Below, one piece after another: positions 55,029-64,000 of a stretch of 64,000 nucleotides of DNA. Below the pieces are notes generated by a model. The model worked only from the letters and a program-made list of their open reading frames with translations. It did not search any database and was not told the DNA's origin. Position 1 is the first letter of the stretch. The number at the start of each line of letters is the position of its first letter. The stretch spans positions 48,972,001 to 49,036,000 of the forward strand of contig CP136891.1 of the NCBI GenBank assembly GCA_034359265.1, given 5' to 3'. Both the position numbers and the translations under genes were made by a program. This DNA comes from Canna indica (lineage: Eukaryota > Streptophyta > Magnoliopsida > Zingiberales > Cannaceae).

Positions 55029-56310
55029 TAGGGGTGGCAATTTTTAGCCCGGCCCGATAGCCTGACCCGACCCAGCACGAAAAAATCGGGTTTAGGCAGT
55101 TATCGGGCCGACCCGATAAGGCCGATCCCTTATCGTCCCTGGACGGCCCTACCCGATAGCCCGATAAAACTTCGGATCGATATTAACGGGTTTAAAATTC
55201 ATTAATTATTGAGTTTAGACCCGATTTTAAGTATTTTTTAGTGGTATCGGGCTAAATAGGATGGGTCGTGCCGACCCATTATTTTTTGTGTCGGGCTGGC
55301 TGGTGTTTCCAAGCTGGGCTGGGCATGAATTTTTTCGGGCTAGGCCTGGCCAGGCACGATTTCTTTGGGTCGGGCCAGGAACGAATTTTTTCGTGCCAGG
55401 CCGGGCACTAATTTTTTTGGTTGGGTCGGGCAGAAATTGTTTCGGGCCAGGCCAGACACAAAATTTTTTGGGCTGGGCTGTGTCAAGCATGATGTTTTTT
55501 GGGTCGGACCATACACGAATTTTTTCGGCCGAGCAAGGCACGAATTTTTTCGGCCGAGCAAGGCACGAATTTTGTTGGGCTGAGTTGGGCACAAATTTTT
55601 TCGGGCTAGGCCGGGTATGAATTTTTTTGAGCGAGGTCGGGTACGAATTTTTTTGGGTCAGGCCGGGCACGAATTTTTTCAGGTTGGGCTGGGTCGGGCA
55701 TGAATTTTTTCGGGCTGAACCAGACACAAATTTTTCAGGCTATGCCGAGCACAAAATTGTTTCGGGTCGGTCAAGTCGGGCTGGGTACGATTTTTTTTTG
55801 GCCTAGCCGGGCATGATTCTTTTGGGCTAGGCCGGGCATGTTTTTTTCTAGGTCGGGCCGGACACAAATTTTTTTGGATCGGGCCGGGCCAGGCCGGGCT
55901 AATTTTTTTTGGGCTGGCTCGGGAACGAATTTTTTTGGGGCTGGGTTCGGCATGAATTATTTCTTGCCGGGTTAGGCCGAGCCGATCCGTGCACAAATTT
56001 TTTATGGCCAAGCCGGGCTGGACACAAATTTTTTTGGCCGAGCCATGTCAAATTTTTTCGGCCAAGCCATGTCGAATTTTGTCGGACCGGGTCGGGCACG
56101 AATTTTTTTGGGTCGGGCCGAGCCGGGTCGTGCATGAATTTTTCCGGGCCGGACATGAGTTTTTTCTGGCTGGGCACGAATTTTTTTGGGTCGAGCCGAG
56201 CCGGGTAGTGCACGAATTTTTTCGAGCTAGGTCGTGCACGAATTTTTTCAGGCTGGGCACAAATTTTTTCGTGCCGGGCCAAGCACGAATTTTTTTGGAT
56301 TGGCCGAAAT
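55029..56310. repeat. hAT-like terminus and 1-kb G/C-T minisatellite
   Basis: It begins TAGGGGTGGCAATTTTTAGC, the same style of terminus as the MITE at 53794. From about 55260 to 56310 more than 30 degenerate units of about 28-36 bp follow, built on GGGC(A/T)CGAATTTTTT(C/T)GGGC and GCCGGGC. The MITE at 53794 holds one such unit. The array gives long ORFs on both strands that are repeat artefacts. No right terminus is seen. Confidence 0.8.
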
Positions 56311-56881
56311 TTGTAATATTTATTTTTTGTATAATACTAAAAATATTAAAAAAAAAATCTATCAAACAGCATCAGATCTAAAATTTGACACTACCATCGC
56401 TCTCAGCGTGCCAAAACCTACAACATTGTCTATCAGTTATATATATTATATAATTTATGGTTTTCTATGTTTTATAGTTGATTTGGGTAGAGAGCATCAC
56501 AACCATTTATCAAGTTTGCTATACAAGTCATGCATGCACTGATTATTATAGTTTAAGAATGTTCTTACCTTAGTGGTCACTATCTACTTAGAATATATTA
56601 GTACCAGGACCTTGTTCTTGAAACACCATGGTGTAAATGTTACTTCTGAAATAAAATAGTTAAATGACGTATTTCACTCTTGCAAATAACTTCTTCAAAG
56701 AGGCAAAACAGAAGGTGTCGTCCACGAATGCTCTAATATATAGCAACATTGTTTATGCACATTGGTTAGTATTTCCATATTAGTTCTTATTGCCCGTCTA
56801 GTTGTACTACCTACTTGATATTGCTATTTTGCAAGGTAGTCCACCAGTAGTTCTATTTTGCTATATGGTGCAATTATTTAT
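56311..56881. other. Unannotated AT-rich spacer
   Basis: No gene or repeat recognised. It ends at the LTR start 56882. Confidence 0.5.
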
Positions 56882-59037
56882 TGTAAGATCCGAGGTTCCC
56901 TAATATAAAAATCTATTTTGGTGCAGCGCGACGAACCCGGGGTTAGTCAAGTCGAGCCTCGGAATCGCCTCGAGTAAAAGGTATGACTCGACTAATGATG
57001 TATGAAGTTAAATTGGTTAAATGACTCTTTCCTTTTATGCATTTATACCTTAATCGAGTTTAAATCAACTAGTGTTACGGATAGAGTCGAAACCCAATTC
57101 GAACTCGGACTGAGTCAAGTCAGTATTAAGTTGTAGGGGCAATTAAGGCATGTTAGATGAAGGAATGAAATCCCATCGTAGCTGCCGTGCGACTCATCTA
57201 GGAGCAACATAAGGCAGTGCATAGGGAGAGGGGGAGAAGGAGCAAGGAGGAGAGATCTTGGTCATAGTTGTTGTTTGCAAGTGTTGATGGAACCCATCTT
57301 CCCTAAGGCCTATAGGTTCGGCCGAGCAACCTCAAAGTTCCATGATCATGTCTCGGCCGAGTATAGGGGGAGGGATAAATGGGTCAATGTGTAACTAGGA
57401 TATAGTGGAGACAATAAATTAGGGTTGGGGCTAATCCTCCTCTTCCCTTTCTACCCTAAGAGGCACAGCCGAACAAGGTTCACCTTGCTCAAGTCTCGGC
57501 CAAGCCTAGGGGGAGGGAGAGGGTGAGCTTTAGATGTTAAATTCCATAGTTAGAGTACTCAAACAATAGAGACATGATGACACATAGGAAAGACTCTAAC
57601 TATAGAAAGCTATTTTATAGATGCATGTGATTATAGGAATGATAGTATAGCGACCATCCTTAGATCATTCCTCCTTAAATTTTTTGAAATGATGTGATAT
57701 TTTACCATGCTTAGTAGTACATGCCTTGTTGAATTCATTGCTATCCTACCCTGCTAGATAAGTTGTTTCATATTTAATTTAATTCTAAATGCAGTATATA
57801 AATGTTTGTCGTTGAATCTCATAGTTACACATGGTAGTGTTGTGAATTATATTTACATTTCTTATATATATATATGCTGTCCGAAAATGTTAATGGGTGA
57901 AATTCCAAGTCCGGTTCACAAAATTCTTCACCCAAGGTAGCGTATGACGCTAGATAACATGTAGGACATTGCAAGGTACATATTAGATATGGAAACTTAA
58001 CAAGGAAATGACACAACTTCTAGGACTTCTTGTATTCATAATTGGAAACCTAGAATTATTAGGTGTACATGTTTTTGGAAGGGTAACATTGAATTATTGA
58101 CCCTGCAGACCGGATTAAGGCCGGTTACGGGCAACTGCCCGAAGTGTAGATAAGGAAACTCTAGGACATTTTGATTGTGTGATGTGCTTGCGATGGTCTA
58201 CCGAGAAGCATGGGCATTCGTAAATGACCAATGCTTGACTCGGCCAGTGATTGGATCTTGAGATGCACCAGCGGGCCAGCTAGGTGTCAGACCCCAGTTG
58301 GGTGGGACTAGCTATCCCTACCCCAGACGGTGTCCAGATACTAGTAGACCATCCTAGTCGATGGCCCGGGATTTCTTGACTTAATCTTGATATGGTGTGG
58401 CCCGAGCGGCCAGTGTGATTCTACCTTGTATGGTAGGGCCGGATGCCAAGTGGCTTAATTAGGTCGTTATGGCAGGTTTCTCTCATATATGGTCTATACA
58501 GAACGACCCATGGAGTCGGTAGTCATATCAAATGTAACTTACCTCCCTGTCTATATACTATGTTGCCTTATATGTTTATGCATGTATAATTGAGGATTAT
58601 GTGGAGGTTCGGAAGAACCGCTCACTGAGTCCCAAGTGGACTCACGGTTGTTTCTTTTTTTTTTGTAAAGCATGATCAGTGATTTGAGGCTTGTCGTCAT
58701 GGTGCAGCTGGAGGGCAGGCGGTGGTGCCAAATCTCATAGCGGCATCCTTTAGTCATAGTCCAGTTGTTGTGTTGTCATTTTTCCTACACTAATAGTTGT
58801 TGTTTTTTTAAAAACTTGTAATAAACTTTGAACTTGAGATGTTCCTGTTTGTGACAATTAGCTTTTCCTCTTTTATTTGAAAAACATATTTGTGAACTTT
58901 GAAAATTTAAATAACATTGCATTGTGGTTTATTTTATCCGAGGTGTTCTGGTTTTCTTGATGGTCAGTGTAGGTAGTAGGGTACCTGGTAGTATATAGAC
59001 CCTGGCCGGTCACACGACCCTCATTTGGGGTGTGACA
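56882..59037 (+). repeat. Tekay-type LTR abutting a second LTR
   Basis: It starts TGTAAGATCCGAGGTTCCCT and ends TTTGGGGTGTGACA. It carries the conserved blocks, including hairpins at 58603-58646. The preceding TTTAT and following AGCGC do not match, so it is not a simple solo insertion. The next LTR follows without a gap. Confidence 0.87.
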
Positions 59038-61400
59038 AGCGCACTGAATCAGGAATTAGTCGGGTCGAGCCGCATAATCGTCGCGAGTAGAAGGTATAAT
59101 TCAGCTTATGAAATTTAATTGGTTAAATGTTCCTTCCTTCATAAGCATTATATGTCTTAGTAGAGTCGAGTTCAAATCGTGTGTGCGGATTGAATCGGGG
59201 CTCGAATCGGACTCGGATTGAGTCGAGTAGGGACTAAGTGAATAGGAGGGGCATATTGGTCAGATGAAGATGAGGGAATAAAATCATTCATCCCCAGTAG
59301 TGCAGCTCACTTTTGGAGCCGCACGCAGCCCGAGAGAAGAGAGAGGGAGGAGGGGAAGCCTTGGATTCGGCGCCAGATTCGTGCCGCCGTTGGAAAGATC
59401 GAGATCGCCATCGCTCGTCCTTTCTTCTTCCTTGATCAAGGTGAGTGGAACGAACCTTGTTGTGAAGGGTAAGCGGGTAGCCAACCCAAGCTTTAGGGGT
59501 TCTCTCCGATTTTCTCGTGAGATTCCTTCGATCCACCGATGTTCTTCCAAGATTTGGTTTGGATGATATGTATTTACTGTTTGTATGAATTTCTCGTTGT
59601 TTTTCTCGATGTTTAGGGCCGGCCACATGAAGGAGAAAGGGGGAAGGTGATGCCGAATTTTTTCCCAATTTCCTAGAGTGGTCGGAAGACCTCGGATTAA
59701 GTTTTCCTTGCGATTGATGACTCGATTGTTCACAATCATGGCCAAGGCCTTATCCTCCAATCCTGCTTGCTCTCGGCTGAGTATGATCAGCCTTGGGTAG
59801 GCTCGGCCGAGTGGTCATTGGGGGGAGGAAATCTTTTGATGTGTCTTGTGCTTACATGTAGGGTACCAAGTCATACTTTTATGTTGTAAATCATTTGCAT
59901 GATATATGAAATTTGGTAGTGACGGATCGAGATTAGAGCATTATAAGGAAATGTTCTTGATGGTGCATACATGGTAGGATCTTAGTATGGCATGTGAATC
60001 ATGGTAATGTTTCATTTACTTGTAATATCTTCTTGAATGCGCATATATGGCTAAGATTATGTATGATATATGATTTATATAATTTCTTTCATCAAATTAT
60101 TAATGCTAGTATTGAAACTACCATGATAGATTAAATGTTACCTTGCTGGAATTTATTGATTAAATGTAGAATTTAATTATTTTATTGGTGCAATTATGCG
60201 GTTATTCATGGTAGTAGATGTAGGTTAATTTCCTTATAACTTATGGGTTGTGACATGTATGTATTTAGACATTTCTACACTTATGACATGTAGTTCACAC
60301 TTGAAATGTGACATATGATGCTAGAGGACTATGAGGAAACTCTAGGGTTCTTGTTATTTAGAGAAACTCGAATGTAGACAAGCTAGGTCTCACACCTAGG
60401 CAACAACCAATGAGCAATAGTGTGCGAATGGTAAGGCCAAGAGAAAAAGGGCTGAGCACGGGTGACTGCCCGGGATTTTAAATAAGAAAACTTTAGGACA
60501 CTTTGCTTGTGTGATGTGATTGTGATGGTCAGCCGAGAAGCATGGATAGTCAGAATGACTAATGCTTGCTCGGCCAATGATTTGGGTATTGAGATTGCAC
60601 CAGCGGACCCGCTAGGTGTTAGACCCCAGTTGGGTGGGACTAGCTATCCCTAACCCAGTAGGTGTCCAAAGACTAGCAGACCACCCTAGTCGACGGTCCG
60701 TTGTTTACTTTGATTTACTCATGTGTTATGTAGGCCGTGCGGCCAAAATATTGCTGTCATTGTGTGGTAAGGCTAGTTAGAGCCGAACCATTAGTTTATG
60801 AGCAGGCCCTAGTGGCCAGGTGCTATTCTATTTAGTTGGGCTATTATGGCTAGTTATATGACTGTATGGTCTATATAGGACTGCTCTTGTGGTCGGTAGT
60901 CATATCAGGACTAGATTAGATCCATAACTTTATATTTTTCTTACATTATATACATGTGATTATTGAGAATTTATGTGGTGCTTCGGAAGAACCGCTCACT
61001 GAGTCCCATGTGGACTCATAGTTTATTTTTCTTATTTTGCAGAGCCCGACCAATGAGGTGAGACTTAGAGTCATGGTGCAGCTGGAGGGCAGGTAGTGGC
61101 GTAGATCTCGTTGCAGCGTCCCATAGTCGTAGTCGTGATGTCTAGGATTATTTTATTTACATACACTAGGAGTTGTTTAGTAGAAAATATATATTCGACT
61201 TTAACTCGAGCTGTTTTATTTTGTAGTTGATGTTTCGCAACTCTTTTTAGAATTGTGAACCTTCTTTAACAATTAAATAAAAGCTGCATCGTTGTTTTTA
61301 TATACATGCTTCCGATTATTTGTCAGTCAGTGTATGTAGTAGGCTTCAGGGTAGGACATAGATCTTGGCTGGCCACGCGACCCTAAGTTGGGGCGTGACA
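59038..61400 (+). repeat. Tekay 5' LTR of element at right edge
   Basis: It begins AGCGCACTGAATCAGG, equivalent to position 47 or so of a complete LTR, so its first bases are missing. It ends TTGGGGCGTGACA just before the PBS. Conserved hairpins are at 60983-61020. It belongs to the element whose gag is at 63222. Confidence 0.87.
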
Positions 61401-61404
61401 AAGT

Positions 61405-61416
61405 TGGTATCAGAGC
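61405..61416 (+). promoter_or_regulatory. Primer binding site, initiator Met-tRNA
   Basis: TGGTATCAGAGC lies 4 bases after the LTR end at 61400, identical to the PBS at 11951. Confidence 0.92.
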
Positions 61417-61604
61417 TTTTGGTTAGGTCTTGACTACGACAAGGAGTTGGGTACCGTATGAGACATATGCTAGCGTGTTGACATACGGTATAGATGATAA
61501 CCACATGAAATAGAGTTATTTAGCTAGTTCATTAATCGCTATTCTACTTATTTTAAAGTAATTTTAGGCATGTTTTAATTTAAGAAGTATGTTTTTAGTG
61601 ATTC

Positions 61605-63210
61605 TATTGCTCATGTGGTTAATTCTATATGAAAACAACATGTTTTATGGCATATTTATGGAAATCAAATCTCGTTTGCTGGTTTTTTCTCGACCAGCCA
61701 GAGTACTTTGTCTCAAAATGATCATAACTATGTCTACAAAGGTCAGATTGGTATTCTGTTTGATGAGTTGCGAAGCTAAGAGGAAGGGCTAAAACTTTTA
61801 TGTTTATCACTTGAGCTAATTCGTGAGTTAAAGGTCTTGAAACGGCAGCCCAAGTGAGGTCACATTTTGGTCGAGCAATTGAATGAATGGATCCACTTAT
61901 TTGAAGTGAGCAGCATGGTGAAGATCCAATATGGCTCCAATATGTTAATGGGTTGATGGGAGATTGGATCCATTTAATGATAAGTGAACCTAGAATGATT
62001 AGGATCCAATAGTGAGCAGTAACATAGGAGCAGCCGCACAAATGCAATGGGTTTTTTTTCATCCCGTTTTTTAAGGAGGCGCTGCAGTTTTGGGGAGGAA
62101 GAAGAGATTTGGTGGCTACAAAACTTGAGGAGAGAAGGGAGATCTGCCTCAACCCTGACTTGAAGCCAACTCTGGGTGATCAAGGTCATCTTCCAATCTT
62201 CTATAGATGCTGGAATTGAAGAGGAGCACAAGGCTGAAATTTCTTTGCTAACCTGCAAATTTCTGCTGCAAATCCATGGATAGGCTGATTTAGTTTGTGT
62301 TTCTAGACTTATTTTTGCTTCTCCTTGCTGTCCTATGGATGTATTTGCTGGATTTATTCACTGTTATTCAATTCCTAACATGAGCTAAACATATTTCTTA
62401 GGGATTGTGATGGATCTTGAACCAAAACTTGATGTGTTGTTTCTCTTTGCTATTTATTGATGTTATGAGTTGTTTCTAGCATGATTGAGCATTATTCAAC
62501 TTGATACTTGATCACTATCTAATTTGTTTGTGGTTTGATTGATCTTGGAAAAGGGAAACCAAATTAGACATACATGCTAGAGGCAAGTTTACTTGCTGCC
62601 CTAAAATCTTTGCTCAAGTAATTTAGGTTAATGCATAGGGATATAGCTTAACCTCTTGGCAGCCATCATTAAGGTATAACTTCATGCATCTTCTTGAGTT
62701 ATAAATACATAGGAATATGATGTTTAGGCTCAAAAAGATCAGCTCTACTGACATTGGAAAATGCTTCAGAGTAATTTAACACCTTACGTTAATAACTCAA
62801 CCATTAGTCACTAGTGAAGGAGAAGCCAACTTCATCAAGGTTAAGTCAAGTGAAATTGCAATCCCTAAGTCCATCAAATTAGAGTCCCCTTCAATCCAAT
62901 AGATTAGTTTTAATTTTTGCAGTTATATTTAATTGTTGCATTATCTTTTTCTTTTACCACCATCATAATCAATTCTCTAAATATAGTTGCAAGTTAAGAG
63001 TAGTAGTTAGTAGGCTTCCTTAGGACAGAACGTGGATAGCCTCAATTCCCTGTGGGATCGACACTTGGACTCCCCCCTAACCACATATGTGATCATTCTT
63101 GGAGGAGATAATATCATACAACCATAGGTTAGTAATTTAAAAAAATTTCCATTAAATCATTATTTATGTTGATAGGAGAATTGTTTCTTTTCTCTATGTT
63201 AGTGTGATTG
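61605..63210 (+). repeat. Insertion in Tekay leader, possibly an Athila/Tat-type LTR
   Basis: This segment is absent from the leader of the complete element at 11963-12159. Its right part ends with CCCTGTGGGATCGACACTTG at about 63050-63070, a motif typical of LTR ends in Athila/Tat-lineage gypsy elements, and a GAAGAAGAGATTTGGTGGC-like leader lies near 62098. I could not find clean TG...CA termini or a TSD, so class and limits are uncertain. No gene recognised within it. Confidence 0.4.
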
Positions 63211-63221
63211 AGACTCATAAT

Positions 63222-64000
63222 GATGCACTGAGCGGCAGTGGCAGTAATTCATCCGAACACCGAGGCCGAGGTCGAGGCTGAGGCCGGCCCTGGGGAAGGA
63301 ACAGGGAGCAGTCCGAGGAATAGGGGCAAGATTCTACGGTTGCTCAACTGCAGGCTCAGGTCGCTCAATTAACAAAGGCGCTCCTTAGGGAGCAAGAGCT
63401 GAGACATCAGTTGTAGCAGCAGCAGTAGCAGTAGTAGCAGTAGCCGCCGCCGCAACCCGTACCTATAGTTCCGATAGTACCGGAAGTGGCCGAGATAATA
63501 GCACCAGTGGGCATGGTTCCAGGAGCCCCGTCTTATGCAAACTTCGTCACGCTGAAGCCGCTAGAATTCACAGGAACAGACTGGCAAGTGGAAGTCACTG
63601 AGATTTTGGGGGACTACTACGAACTGTGCATGGAACTGAGGTGCTCATCGGAGGTAGCGGCCCGTATGGTCGGGTTATAGATGAGGGGTCCGGCAAAGGT
63701 CTGGTTGCACACTTGGAGGGCTCGCAGGGCAGCAAGCGCGCCACCTCCCACCTAGGAAGAATTCAAGGCGGCTGTGGAAGAATAGTACTTGCCAATGAGT
63801 GTTCGCGATAAGCGGGCACGGGACTTTGAGATGTTGTGCCATTCTGGTGGCATGTCAGTGTCAGAGTATGAGATTGAATTTAACCGGCTTTCCAAATATC
63901 ATCCGACCCTAGTGGCAACTGAGATCGCCAGGGTCAAGAGGTTCATTGGGGGCTTGAGGCCTCAGATTGGCAAGCTCATCCACTACACCGAGGATTCCAC
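63222..64000 (+). pseudogene. Tekay gag, partial at window edge
   Basis: The frame starts near DALSGSGSNSSEHRGRGRG, like the other gag, with a TGA in the Arg-Gly tract. A poly-Gln tract near 63412-63452 contains several TAG codons, followed by a Pro-rich segment. The capsid part reads FVTLKPLEFTGTDWQVEVTE, then SVSEYEIEFNRLSKYHPTLV and RFIGGLRPQIGKLIHYTED at the edge. Stops also occur near 63678, 63754 and 63784. It is homologous to 12160-12900. Confidence 0.85.

Larger units (their letters stand above)
61401..64000 (+). mobile_element. Tekay element internal region, cut by window edge
   Basis: PBS at 61405-61416, leader similar to 11963-12155 to about 61600, an inserted segment (about 61605-63210), then gag from 63222. 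RT and the 3' LTR lie beyond the window. Confidence 0.82.

Noticed and set aside
55227..55727. 166-residue ORF on the minus strand and overlapping 119-residue plus ORF
   Set aside because: Both are translations of a short degenerate tandem repeat (Pro/Lys/Phe-rich), open on several frames because the unit contains few stops. No domain, and the pattern follows the repeat period.
56835..56881. Missing first 45 bases of the second LTR lying left of the first LTR (nested insertion)
   Set aside because: The sequence TTCTATTTTGCTATATGGTGC only loosely resembles the LTR start region. No TGTAAGACCC and no TSD, so nesting is not supported.

Overview
The window is nuclear DNA of a flowering plant and consists almost wholly of nested transposable elements. 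The evidence is Ty3/gypsy chromovirus (Tekay/Del type) and Ty1/copia (SIRE type) proteins, CACTA (En/Spm) TNP2 transposases with plant introns, initiator-Met-tRNA primer sites, and two sets of plant host-gene exons (a GH1 beta-glucosidase and a TMEM14/FAX-like protein). I see no bacterial gene, rRNA, tRNA or CRISPR array. The species cannot be named from the sequence alone. No complete, unbroken protein-coding gene is visible; every long ORF belongs to a decayed element or a gene fragment.

Layout, left half. 1-958: reverse Tekay-type LTR fragment. 961-11100: CACTA element on the minus strand (TNP2 + DUF4218 + DUF4216, a Transposase_24 gene, a long leader, terminal TAGTG). 11101-28261: Tekay element with a 5'-truncated LTR, PBS, gag, protease, RT, RNase H, integrase, chromodomain and PPT. 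Its 3' LTR is split by a SIRE copia element at 17747-27282 (minus strand, TSD CCCTT). 28262-34447: a second CACTA element (plus), cut by a reverse solo LTR at 28769-31082. 34448-36138: unclassified LTR-like DNA. 36139-36908: Tekay pol fragment. 36909-40015: Tekay LTR fragment holding a copia solo LTR (37860-39609, TSD CTTAT).

Layout, right half. 40016-45080: reverse LTR with minisatellites, split by solo LTR 41838-44340 (TSD TTTTT). 45121-47041: Tekay LTR fragment. 47070-48747: solo LTR (TSD TGAAG). 48792-49129: CACTA-like MITE (TSD ATT). 49179-49742: 5' end and an internal exon of a GH1 beta-glucosidase pseudogene. 50002-51136: LTR-like fragment. 51137-53793: CACTA-like terminus followed by exons of at least two host genes. 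53794-56310: hAT-like MITE and a related 1-kb minisatellite. 56882-61400: two abutting LTRs, the second followed by a PBS, an inserted leader segment and a gag that runs off the right edge.

How the parts relate. The Tekay and SIRE elements would each have encoded a gag-pol cycle, and the CACTA elements a TNP2 transposase plus a DNA-binding partner, but all carry stops and frameshifts, mostly of the C-to-T kind expected in methylated repeats. The most unusual signal is structural. The Tekay LTRs hold tandem arrays of inverted repeats whose stems change in compensating ways around a constant AGGGCCTWC loop. A second pair of hairpins near the LTR 3' end is kept across about ten copies by compensating changes.
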